A DNA stretch of 56,299 nt from Companilactobacillus formosensis (GTDB lineage Bacteria; Bacillota; Bacilli; Lactobacillales; Lactobacillaceae): assembly GCF_005405305.1 (NCBI RefSeq), contig NZ_BJDU01000012.1:1-56299 (forward strand). Direction: 5' to 3'. The notes beneath the pieces are model-generated. The model saw nothing but the letters and a program-made list of their open reading frames with translations, was not told the DNA's origin and made no database searches. Position 1 is the first letter of the stretch; the number at the start of each line of letters is the position of its first letter. Of the stretch, positions 37,178 to 44,762 are shown one piece after another. The translations under genes and the position numbers were made by a program.

Positions 37178-37598
37178 AGTCTGTCATTTTCTCCGATATT
37201 TCCTCAAAATTATCTTCAGCCTCTTGGCTAAATTCGTTCCAACGCTCTGCATCCCAAATTTCAATTCGATCTGAAACTCCAACAATTACACAATCCTTTT
37301 GTAATTTAGCAAATTTAACTAGTGGTGCCGAAAGATTAATTCGACCTTGTTTGTCAAATTCGACTTCTGCCGCAGCAGAGTAAAAGAACCGTGTAAATGC
37401 TCTTGCGTCTTTTTTTGTTAAAGGCAACTTATCCAATTGAGCTTCAAGTTTTTCCCACTGCTCAATTGGATACCCAAAAAGGCAACCATCCATACCTCGA
37501 GTAATTACAAACTTATCACCAAGTAGTTTCCTAAATTTTGCCGGGACGATTACCCGACCTTTAGTATCTAGTGTGTGATGAAATTCACCCATGAACAC
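37167..37598 (-). CDS. mraZ: Transcriptional regulator MraZ
   Basis: DNA-binding regulator of the dcw cluster, 143 aa, with two SpoVT/AbrB-like halves. [13 protein letters not shown] and [16 protein letters not shown] carry the DxxGR signature in each. The start is GTG 37598: GAGGTG lies 8 nt upstream of it, and the resulting MFMGEFHHT matches the B. subtilis protein start. The ATG two codons later would be 14 nt from that site. It likely binds the repeats just upstream. Confidence 0.95.
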   Translation of the reverse strand: MFMGEFHHTLDTKGRVIVPAKFRKLLGDKFVITRGMDGCLFGYPIEQWEKLEAQLDKLPLTKKDARAFTRFFYSAAAEVEFDKQGRINLSAPLVKFAKLQKDCVIVGVSDRIEIWDAERWNEFSQEAEDNFEEISEKMTDFDF

Positions 37599-37630
37599 GG
37601 ACAGTTCACCTCAATTCTTTAACACTTCCT

Positions 37631-37660
37631 AATTTACCACAATTCCCCACTTTTAACCAC
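37631..37660 (-). promoter_or_regulatory. Three GTGG repeats at 10-bp spacing, probable MraZ operator
   Basis: On the minus strand GTGGTTAAAA, GTGGGGAATT and GTGGTAAATT follow one another at exactly 10 bp (GTGG complements at 37657-37660, 37647-37650 and 37637-37640). MraZ proteins bind short TGGG/GTG repeats with one-turn spacing in E. coli and Mycoplasma. A weak -10 (TAATAT, 37664-37669) precedes them, so bound MraZ would sit on the start region. Confidence 0.65.
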
Positions 37661-37741
37661 ACGATATTAATAATTTCACAAGAAAAGTGAAAGCCATTAC
37701 TATTTGTATGGTTCTAGCGGTGGGTAATTTTTTAAATTATA

Positions 37742-37771
37742 TTGGCAGCGATTGCAAACATTGCATAAAAT
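37742..37771 (+). promoter_or_regulatory. Promoter of the DUF4044 gene
   Basis: TTGGCA (37742-37747), 18-bp spacer, TAAAAT (37766-37771), about 50 bp before the start codon and divergent from mraZ. Confidence 0.6.
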
Positions 37772-37821
37772 GAGTTTGTGAAGTAGTATTTCACTATATA
37801 TTTAATTTGGTGGTGGAACTA

Positions 37822-37938
37822 TTGGACGATAAAAAACCTAAAAGCACTTTGACTAAAATTACACAAGTAGTCGTTTGGCTAATGATCTTAGTAACTATCG
37901 GTGGTGTAGTTTTAGGTGCAGTGATGAGCTTTATTTAA
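37822..37938 (+). CDS. DUF4044 small membrane protein
   Basis: A 38-codon gene with TTG start, GGTGG about 6 nt upstream, its own promoter and its own terminator. The product has a charged N-terminus (MDDKKPKSTLTKITQ) and one membrane helix (VVVWLMILVTIGGVVLG). This pattern, KS-T-KIT--VVWLM----GG, matches DUF4044, a family of tiny proteins in Lactobacillales. The function is unknown. The divergent position next to mraZ hints at a link with envelope or division, but that is inference. Confidence 0.8.
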   Translation: MDDKKPKSTLTKITQVVVWLMILVTIGGVVLGAVMSFI

Positions 37939-37941
37939 AAT

Positions 37942-37990
37942 AAAAAAATCCTCGTAGAAAATGCAAAATACATTTTCTACGAGGATTTTA
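37942..37990. terminator. Bidirectional terminator between the DUF4044 gene and thiT
   Basis: Stem AATCCTCGTAGAAAATG with CATTTTCTACGAGGATT (17 bp, perfect) around a 7-nt loop, with A-rich and T-rich flanks on both strands. Confidence 0.85.
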
Positions 37991-38002
37991 TTTTGTTCTA
38001 TT

Positions 38003-38593
38003 TTAATTTTTAACCATAATCAAACGCTTAAAGATCTTATTCAACAATACCGCTAAAATCAATAACATAATCATGTTAGCAATAAAGCTACCACCGTTGA
38101 TGACCAATGAATAGATCCAAGGATTCATTCCCTTTGGAGCATATGAACCCCAGTAAATACCACCTGCAATAAAATGGAAAAAGTATTTAGCGAAAAATCC
38201 AATAGCTGAATAAAAAATGATTAGTCCTAAGGCATTATTTCCTTGCTCAATTGAACGTTTTACTTGTACACTACCAAGTCCAATCAAACCAACCACACCA
38301 AAGGCAACTGGATATTCCACAAAACCTTGTAGAGGATTCAAAAAACCACCGTTGCTAAAACCGCGAATAACTAAGTCTAAAATTCCCCAAACTAATCCAG
38401 CCATTAATCCAGGCTTCAAGCCGCGGCGTAAAGCAAAAATCGACATTGGAATCAGTCCATAAGAAAATTCCACGGCTGAAACACCAGTTGAATGTGGAAT
38501 AAATGATAAAACCATTGCCAAAGCGGTAATCAACGCCCCTTCGGTAATGACAACTAAATCATTGCCCCTACCTTTACTAACATTATTGATCAT
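38003..38593 (-). CDS. thiT: Thiamine ECF transporter substrate-binding subunit ThiT
   Basis: S-component of an energy-coupling factor transporter, 196 aa with about six membrane helices. Thiamine-binding features include GFVEYPVAFGVVGL and FFHFIAGGIYWGSYAP near the C-terminal half, typical of ThiT. It works with the shared EcfA/A'/T module, not encoded here. The TPP riboswitch directly upstream supports the substrate call. PDH E1 in this window needs the imported cofactor. Confidence 0.94.
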   Translation of the reverse strand: MINNVSKGRGNDLVVITEGALITALAMVLSFIPHSTGVSAVEFSYGLIPMSIFALRRGLKPGLMAGLVWGILDLVIRGFSNGGFLNPLQGFVEYPVAFGVVGLIGLGSVQVKRSIEQGNNALGLIIFYSAIGFFAKYFFHFIAGGIYWGSYAPKGMNPWIYSLVINGGSFIANMIMLLILAVLLNKIFKRLIMVKN

Positions 38594-38596
38594 AAA

Positions 38597-38740
38597 AAAA
38601 GAACTCCCTTCTGATTTTCGTCATCACAAGAGAGTTCGAGCTTCTGCTTGAACAACACTATCCCTACGCATGCATTAACATAACAGGTTTAAAGGGTCTG
38701 AACTTAGTTCACTCTCAGCCGAATGGCTCCCCCTGTGTTG
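38597..38740 (-). promoter_or_regulatory. TPP riboswitch controlling thiT
   Basis: THI-box elements in order on the minus strand: AACACAGGGGGAGCC, GGCTGAGAGTG (CTGAGA at 38713-38718), AGACCCTTTAAACCTG, ATGCATGCGTAGGGA and closing TAGTGTT. The aptamer spans about 38652-38739. A terminator follows: GAACTC arm, GGGAGTTC arm and seven T (38597-38635). Thiamine diphosphate is expected to favour termination. Confidence 0.95.
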
Positions 38741-38761
38741 ACTTATTCAATTTACAGAAAA

Positions 38762-38790
38762 ATTGTACCATAGTCTTTATTTTCTTCCAA
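38762..38790 (-). promoter_or_regulatory. thiT promoter inside the end of minD
   Basis: TTGGAA (38785-38790), 17-bp spacer, TACAAT (38762-38767) with extended TGG. It overlaps the last codons of minD. Confidence 0.55.
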
Positions 38791-39574
38791 ACACTCTGCC
38801 CCAAAAACCGACCTTTTTTGTATGAGCCGATAAATCTAGAGGAATGTTTTCGCCAAGCATCCGACGAGCAATATTTTGATAACTGTGACCTGCATCACTT
38901 TGATCGTCAAAAACTACTGTTCTACCTGAATTAGAAGCTGAAATAACTTTATCTTCATCGATTACGATTCCTAACAAGGGAATGCCTAAATGATTAACAA
39001 TATCATCAATTCGCATCGAAGTACCGTCGTTGATCATATTTTTTCTAATCCGATTAATAATCAAATGTGGCGTAATTGGCATATTCATATTTTCCAAAAT
39101 ACCAACGACACGATCAGCATCACTTACGGAAGCGACTTCTGGATTTGTAACTACCAAAGCTCCATCAGCAATAGATACGGCATTTTGAAAACCATACTCA
39201 ATCCCAGCTGGACAATCGATCATTACAAAATCAAAACGTTGCTTCAATTCATTAACGATACTACCAACGGATTCTTTATCTAAAACGTATTTATCAGCAA
39301 ATTGTGAAGCTGCCAACAAATATAAATTATCTTCGAAACGTGGATCTCTGACTAAAGCTTGCGACACTACCACTCGATGCTGTGCTACATCAACAATGTC
39401 ATAAACAATCCGATTGGTTAGCCCCATGACCGCATCCAGGTTTCTCAGACCAATATCTAAATCAACCATGCAGACCTTTTTTCCAAGGCTTGCCAAGACA
39501 GTACTAACATTTGCAGTGGTAGTAGTCTTTCCAACTCCACCTTTTCCAGAAGTTACAACGATTGATATCCCCAT
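38777..39574 (-). CDS. minD: Septum-site-determining ATPase MinD
   Basis: Deviant-Walker P-loop ATPase, 265 aa, that binds the membrane and carries MinC. GKGGVGKTT is at 10-18, with the signature lysine at position 11. MVDLDIGLRNLDAVMG and DCPAGIEYGFQNA are conserved. The C-terminus has an amphipathic membrane-targeting helix (KKVGFWGRVFGRK). There is no minE, as in other Firmicutes, where DivIVA gives topology; divIVA is in this window. There is no terminator after it. Confidence 0.95.
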   Translation of the reverse strand: MGISIVVTSGKGGVGKTTTTANVSTVLASLGKKVCMVDLDIGLRNLDAVMGLTNRIVYDIVDVAQHRVVVSQALVRDPRFEDNLYLLAASQFADKYVLDKESVGSIVNELKQRFDFVMIDCPAGIEYGFQNAVSIADGALVVTNPEVASVSDADRVVGILENMNMPITPHLIINRIRKNMINDGTSMRIDDIVNHLGIPLLGIVIDEDKVISASNSGRTVVFDDQSDAGHSYQNIARRMLGENIPLDLSAHTKKVGFWGRVFGRK

Positions 39575-39597
39575 AGTTAACCTGTCCTTTTTTTAAA

Positions 39598-40236
39598 CTA
39601 ACGCTTATAATTTTTCAGATCATCAATGCTGATAGAATGCAAATCATCTATGAAAGCATACTTTCCAGCTTGAAAATCTTCTTTGTTATCATCAGTTACG
39701 ATTTCAATCACATCAGCAATTCTTAATTGATCAACATCTTTTAAATTACCAAAAATCATTGCGTCTGTGTTATCAGGGTATCCTGCATGAACGATTCCAT
39801 TCACATCGCCAAGGATATAAATTGACCCGCTAGCTCTTACTTGAGCATCTCGATGCAATGTCCCTAAGAAAATCAAATCGCCCTCATAATCGACTTTTTG
39901 TCCGCTGCGAACGATTCCTGATTCAACATTAGTTCGATTAGCTTTCAAAATATCGGCTACTTTTACGTTATCCTCAACATCTGCTTCGATATCTTTCAAA
40001 GTTAGTTGTGGATATTCATCAAAGAAACCACGGATATCGTTTTTTTGACTTTCTGTTAATAAACGATGTCCTGTCTTAACAGTAAAATAAATAACATCAT
40101 CATTTTCATTAGTTGATTTGGCATTTTGTTGGATAATTAAATCCTTCATTTCCTTCAAAGCTGCGCCATAATTGGCTTTATCGTCAATAATGACCGAAAA
40201 GCCATTCTTATCACCTTTTAAAATGATGTCACTCAT
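39598..40236 (-). CDS. minC: Septum-site-determining protein MinC
   Basis: Inhibitor of FtsZ assembly, 212 aa. The N-terminal domain spans about 1-95; the C-terminal beta-helix domain, from about 105, carries GQKVDYEGDLIFLG, GSIYILGDVNGIVHAG and IFGNL, which bind MinD and FtsZ. The start overlaps mreD by 4 bp (ATGA), with GGAGGG upstream. Confidence 0.94.
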   Translation of the reverse strand: MSDIILKGDKNGFSVIIDDKANYGAALKEMKDLIIQQNAKSTNENDDVIYFTVKTGHRLLTESQKNDIRGFFDEYPQLTLKDIEADVEDNVKVADILKANRTNVESGIVRSGQKVDYEGDLIFLGTLHRDAQVRASGSIYILGDVNGIVHAGYPDNTDAMIFGNLKDVDQLRIADVIEIVTDDNKEDFQAGKYAFIDDLHSISIDDLKNYKR

Positions 40237-40775
40237 TTACTATCCCTCCGATATTTCACCATCCAACTCGATAAATTTGCCAATGGAACATAAAGAATAA
40301 AGAACACTATTACGTTCCATAACAATGTCGGACCCAATGTATATGTGATGAAATCTAATACATCAGTATTAGTTTGTTGCAACAATCGCTCCAACAAATA
40401 AATCCCTGACTGCAAAAATGTCAATGACAAGAAATAAATCGAAAGGTCATACCCCATATTGTTCTTTAATAGCAAGAACTTAAAATGATCAATTCCAACC
40501 ATCAAAAGAGGTAGAAGAACCGTATACAATCCTATTATTCCATAATAATAGGAATCGTACAAAAGTCCAAAGACAATTCCTAAAATTATTAAATGTCTAC
40601 GATCATCGATTCTCATTGTCAACATAACTATTAACATTAACATCAACTGTGGCAAAACGTTAAATCCACCATGGTTTATGTTGTTCAAAAAGGCCCATTT
40701 CAACAAACCATCTAAGTAGAATGCTAATAATAGAAAAATTACTTGTCCAACTACTTTACGAGTTTTAATATTCAT
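40233..40775 (-). CDS. mreD: Rod-shape-determining protein MreD
   Basis: Polytopic membrane protein of the elongasome, 180 aa with five to six hydrophobic segments. The pattern LLKWAFLNNI...GIVFGLLYDSYYYGIIGLYT is typical. It interacts with MreC and the PBP2/RodA machinery. It overlaps mreC by one base (TAATG). Confidence 0.9.
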   Translation of the reverse strand: MNIKTRKVVGQVIFLLLAFYLDGLLKWAFLNNINHGGFNVLPQLMLMLIVMLTMRIDDRRHLIILGIVFGLLYDSYYYGIIGLYTVLLPLLMVGIDHFKFLLLKNNMGYDLSIYFLSLTFLQSGIYLLERLLQQTNTDVLDFITYTLGPTLLWNVIVFFILYVPLANLSSWMVKYRRDSK

Positions 40776-41635
40776 TACTTTTCACCGCTAACTGATGATT
40801 TGATTACTGTAACAACTGTGAAATTGCGCAATTCAGCTGCTGGAGTAATGTATACCGAGTTAGTCATACCGTAATTGTCTTTCTTAATTCCATAAACTTT
40901 ACCAATGTATAACCCTCGAGGCGTCAAACCACCTAAACCAGAAGTGATAACGCTTTGGCCTTTTTTGATATTCTTTGTTGAAGTGACGTTTTCCATGACT
41001 AAGTCACCAGTATCACTATCGTAACGACTAACAACACCAGTAATATTTTTATTGTTGCCTAAAATTTCCGCCGCAAATTTGTCATTCAATTCATTATCGG
41101 TTGAAATCAATTCAACTTTTGAACTTACTTTATCAACTTCAATAATTCTACCAATCAAACCTTTACCAGACATGACCGGCATATTTTTCTTAATGCCACT
41201 TGTTTGACCACGGTTGATTGTTAAATAGCTTTGCCAGCTACTTGGTGAGCGTGACAAAACAGAAGCATTGACAGTGGAATAATCTGTCAAAGTGCTATTA
41301 AGTTTTAATTCTTGTTTGAGTTTTTTATTTTCTTCTTGAACTACTTCTAGCTTAGCCTGATTTTGAGCTAATTCACCGATACGAGATTTTAATCGCTTGT
41401 TCTCAGTATAAGTATTGTACAAATCAGAAAACTCTGAGGTAGCATTTTTCACAGCATTAGTTGGATAGGCAAAAACCCCACCAACTACACTGACAACATC
41501 ATTACCAACTTGTTGAACTACCGGTGGCGTACTCTTTTTATCACGAATATTGACCGTCACCGCTAAAAGTCCAAAAGTTACGATAATAAGTATCATTAAG
41601 ATAATCAATTTTTTATTTGAAAAGAACTTTTGCAT
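40775..41635 (-). CDS. mreC: Rod-shape-determining protein MreC
   Basis: Bitopic protein, 286 aa: a membrane segment at about 9-27, a coiled coil at about 68-112, then the extracellular beta-barrel domain with SRSPSSWQSYLTINRGQTSG, GLIGRIIEV and GLGGLTPRGLYIG. It links MreB to wall synthases. GGAGG precedes the ATG, 45 bp after mreB. Confidence 0.94.
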   Translation of the reverse strand: MQKFFSNKKLIILMILIIVTFGLLAVTVNIRDKKSTPPVVQQVGNDVVSVVGGVFAYPTNAVKNATSEFSDLYNTYTENKRLKSRIGELAQNQAKLEVVQEENKKLKQELKLNSTLTDYSTVNASVLSRSPSSWQSYLTINRGQTSGIKKNMPVMSGKGLIGRIIEVDKVSSKVELISTDNELNDKFAAEILGNNKNITGVVSRYDSDTGDLVMENVTSTKNIKKGQSVITSGLGGLTPRGLYIGKVYGIKKDNYGMTNSVYITPAAELRNFTVVTVIKSSVSGEK

Positions 41636-41680
41636 TGCTTCCTCCTAGTAGATCAAATAAAAAAAACGGGATTAACCCGC

Positions 41681-42682
41681 TTATTTTTGGCGACGCATTA
41701 CATCGATATTTTTTAGTGATTCTCCAGTACCGATGGCCACACAATCTAGTGGGTCTTGAGCAATGAATACGGGAACTCCAGTTGCTTCAGATATCACTTC
41801 AGGTAAATGATGTAATAAAGCACCACCACCAGTAAGTACGATACCATGATCGATAACGTCGGCGGCAATCTCAGGAGATGTTTCCTCAAGAGTTTCTTTA
41901 ATTGTTTCAATGATCTCTTCAACATTTTCGTGAATAGCAGTAGCTATGTCTTCACCAGTCAATGAAACTGTCTTAGGTAGACCAGTTACTAAATCACGAC
42001 CACGAATTTGCATTGATTCAAGTTCCTTTGACTTCTCGATTGAAGCAGAACCAACTTGAATTTTAACGTCTTCAGCAGTTCTCTCACCAATTTGTAGGTT
42101 GAAGTTTGACTTAATATATGCAGAAATTGATTCATCAAACTTGTCACCAGCAACACGGATTGAACGTGATGAAACGATACCACCCAATGAAATAGTAGCA
42201 ACATCAGTAGTACCACCACCAATATCAACAACCATATTACCAGTTGGGTCCATAACTGGTAGACCTGCACCAATAGCTGCTGCAAATGGTTCTTCAATTA
42301 CATAAGCTTCACGAGCACCTGCATGTTGTGTTGCTTCAATAACAGCACGCTTCTCAACTTCTGTAACACCACTTGGAACACAAACCATAACTGATGGCTT
42401 TGAATTATTAGCAGTCTTTTCGATGAAGTACTTCATCATAGCTGCTGTTGTGTCATAATCGGCAATTACACCGTCACGCATTGGACGAATTGCAGAAATA
42501 CTACCCGGTGTACGACCAATCATTTCACGTGCGTCTGAACCGACAGCAACGATTTCTCCAGTGTTGTTGTTCTTTGCAACGACTGAAGGTTCATTTAAAA
42601 CTATACCTTTTCCTTCAGCATAAACTAGAGTATTTGCAGTTCCCAAGTCTATACCGAGCTTCTTTGATCCAATACCAAACAA
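41681..42682 (-). CDS. mreB: Rod-shape-determining protein MreB
   Basis: Actin-like protein that orients side-wall synthesis, 333 aa. Nucleotide-binding motifs are [25 protein letters not shown] and [15 protein letters not shown]. The start codon is TTG ([12 protein letters not shown]), with AAAGGAG upstream. It heads mreBCD-minCD. Presence of both mre and min predicts a rod-shaped cell. Confidence 0.97.
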   Translation of the reverse strand: MFGIGSKKLGIDLGTANTLVYAEGKGIVLNEPSVVAKNNNTGEIVAVGSDAREMIGRTPGSISAIRPMRDGVIADYDTTAAMMKYFIEKTANNSKPSVMVCVPSGVTEVEKRAVIEATQHAGAREAYVIEEPFAAAIGAGLPVMDPTGNMVVDIGGGTTDVATISLGGIVSSRSIRVAGDKFDESISAYIKSNFNLQIGERTAEDVKIQVGSASIEKSKELESMQIRGRDLVTGLPKTVSLTGEDIATAIHENVEEIIETIKETLEETSPEIAADVIDHGIVLTGGGALLHHLPEVISEATGVPVFIAQDPLDCVAIGTGESLKNIDVMRRQK

Positions 42683-42730
42683 TTTATTTTCTCTCCTTTA
42701 AAGTACACACCACATTTTACGCTAATCAAA

Positions 42731-42736
42731 ATTATA
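42731..42736 (-). promoter_or_regulatory. mreB promoter, extended -10
   Basis: TATGA-TATAAT on the minus strand, about 50 bp before the mreB start and downstream of radC. The -35 is weak. Confidence 0.5.
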
Positions 42737-42776
42737 TCATAGAAAACGCCGAATGAAAGTACGACGAAATCATATC

Positions 42777-43415
42777 CTAAATTAAATTTAAAGACTTTAG
42801 ACTAGAATATGTCTTTTTCGTAATAATTAAATGGTCTATTAAGTTTATTCCTATTAAATGACAACATTTTTGTAACCTTAAACTGAACTCCTGATCGTTT
42901 TGCGAAAACATCAATGAGCCATTTGGATGGTTATGGGCAATCAGAATTTGCGTTGCCGACATCCCAATCGCTTCCCGCAAAATGTCACGAGGGTGGACTG
43001 TTGCCGAATCGACTGTACCAATAAAAATAATTTTCTCTGAGATCACGTGATAACTATTATTTAAATATATTGCTATTAGCTTTTCTTGTGGAGCATTCCC
43101 AATTTTCTTAATTAAATGTTGACCCATATCATCAACTGAAACAGTTTCTTCTGATAAGGTATCAGCTTTATTTTTTCTTGATCCTAATTCTATTGCCGCA
43201 AGTATTTTACAAGCTTGCGCTACTCCTACTCCATTAAAAGACATTAATTGTTCTAAACTCAAGTTTAAACTACTAGATTCAGAAACTATTTGTTTAGCAA
43301 GTTTGGCTACAGGATATTCTTTAGTCCCACTTCCCAAAATTACCGCTAACAATTCTTCATCTTTTAATGTAGCGACACCATAACTTAAAATTCTTTCTCT
43401 TAAATTTATCATCAT
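42777..43415 (-). CDS. radC: RadC family JAB-domain protein
   Basis: 212 aa: an N-terminal helix-hairpin-helix-like part (LMSFNGVGVAQACKILAAIELG) and a C-terminal MPN/JAMM metalloprotease-like domain with HNHPNGSLMFSQND. Despite the name, a direct role in DNA repair is not established; the family is linked to recombination and natural transformation. The start follows folC by 9 bp and has no clear ribosome-binding site, so coupling is likely. radC next to mreB is a common order in Firmicutes. Confidence 0.9.
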   Translation of the reverse strand: MMINLRERILSYGVATLKDEELLAVILGSGTKEYPVAKLAKQIVSESSSLNLSLEQLMSFNGVGVAQACKILAAIELGSRKNKADTLSEETVSVDDMGQHLIKKIGNAPQEKLIAIYLNNSYHVISEKIIFIGTVDSATVHPRDILREAIGMSATQILIAHNHPNGSLMFSQNDQEFSLRLQKCCHLIGINLIDHLIITKKTYSSLKSLNLI

Positions 43416-43424
43416 AATTGGAAA

Positions 43425-44690
43425 TTACGAAAAATAATTCTCCAAATCTGAAACTAAATAAAATGATCCTGTAACTAACAATATTTGATCATCGGTCAAG
43501 TGAGAAATAATTTTCTGCAATTCACCACGATAATTTTCAATGAAAGAAACATTAGAATACTGTGATAAATTATAGTCCTCTTTGGTAGCAGACCTTGCCA
43601 TATCAAGCTTTGTAATATATATATGCTTAGATTTTGGTACTAATTCGTCCAAAATGTCATGACGATCTTTATCCTTCATCCCTGCATATAAAACAATTAT
43701 ATCCTTATTTTCATAATTTAATGACAAAGAATTGATTAAATTGTAAATTGCTGAAATATTATGAGCTCCATCCAATAAAATCAATGGCTTCTTTTGAACT
43801 ATTTGACTGCGACCAGGTAATTGATATTTATCGAGATTACTTCTGATCAATTCTAGATCCAAATTCATACCATGTATTTTTTGATATTCCAGAAAAGCTC
43901 GTATCGCAATCGAAGCATTAATTGCCGTAGTTTTTTCAAAACCAAAACAAGTTATGTCTTCTATTGATAGCTTATCATCATAATATATAAACGATAAAGA
44001 TAAATCATTATTTTTATATTTTTTTATTGAAAAATCACGTTCATAACTAAATAATGGGCTTTTTAATTTTTCAGCCTCAGTTTGAATAATACCTTGAACT
44101 GATTCATGTAACCTTCCAGTTATGATAGGACGATTAGGTTTGATGATACCAGCTTTCTCTTTGGCAATATCTTGTAAGGTTGGTCCAATTAACTTTTCAT
44201 GATCCAAGTCGATTGAAGTAATAATTGAGAGAACTGGTGTAATAACATTAGTTTTATCATGTCGAGCACCAATCCCAGCTTCAATTACAGCTATGTCGAC
44301 ACGACCACGGAAATAAAAATAACCCAAAATCGTTACAAATTCAAATTCTGCCAAGGGTATTCCGGCAACTTTTTCTTTAATATAGTTAACTTCTTTAACT
44401 AATTCGTCATTAGAAATATATTGATGATTGATTTGAATACGTTCATTGAATTCTTTAATAAACGGCGACGTAAACATTCCTACTCGCTTACCACTGGCTT
44501 CTAGTAAGTTTGCCAAGAAATTAGTTGTCGTTCCTTTGCCGTTAGTCCCTGTAATATGAATCGTTTCATAACTATTCTGGGGATTGTCTAAGCGTTTCAG
44601 GGCTTCTTTAATATTGTCCAAATCATTAGTTCGTTTGAATTTGGGTAAACTATGAATAAATTTTAATGTCTCTTCGTAAGTTTCTAACAA
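43425..44690 (-). CDS. folC: Folylpolyglutamate synthase / dihydrofolate synthase
   Basis: Mur-ligase-like enzyme that adds glutamate to folates, 421 aa. The ATP loop is HITGTNGKGTTTNFLANLL. The motifs VIEAGIGARHDKTN and LDGAHNISAI are conserved. The start is TTG 44690 (MLETYEETLKF), with GGAG 8 nt upstream. A longer reading from 44738 would run through the valS terminator hairpin, so it is unlikely. Other folate genes are not in the window, and a scavenging role fits. Confidence 0.9.
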   Translation of the reverse strand: MLETYEETLKFIHSLPKFKRTNDLDNIKEALKRLDNPQNSYETIHITGTNGKGTTTNFLANLLEASGKRVGMFTSPFIKEFNERIQINHQYISNDELVKEVNYIKEKVAGIPLAEFEFVTILGYFYFRGRVDIAVIEAGIGARHDKTNVITPVLSIITSIDLDHEKLIGPTLQDIAKEKAGIIKPNRPIITGRLHESVQGIIQTEAEKLKSPLFSYERDFSIKKYKNNDLSLSFIYYDDKLSIEDITCFGFEKTTAINASIAIRAFLEYQKIHGMNLDLELIRSNLDKYQLPGRSQIVQKKPLILLDGAHNISAIYNLINSLSLNYENKDIIVLYAGMKDKDRHDILDELVPKSKHIYITKLDMARSATKEDYNLSQYSNVSFIENYRGELQKIISHLTDDQILLVTGSFYLVSDLENYFS

Positions 44691-44711
44691 TATTTTTCTC
44701 CAATTTTTCTT

Positions 44712-44741
44712 AAATAAAAAGGGCTGGACTTTTGCCAACCC
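44712..44741 (-). terminator. Terminator after valS
   Basis: GGGTTGG-CAAAAGT-CCAGCCC (one G-U pair) plus TTTTT on the minus strand, between valS and the real folC start. folC and radC may depend on read-through. Confidence 0.7.
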
Positions 44742-44762
44742 TCATCATTATATACTCAAACA

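Noticed and set aside
42777-43415. RadC as sign of a mobile or defence island
   Set aside because: Some RadC genes sit in islands, but radC beside folC and mreB is the standard Firmicutes chromosomal order.
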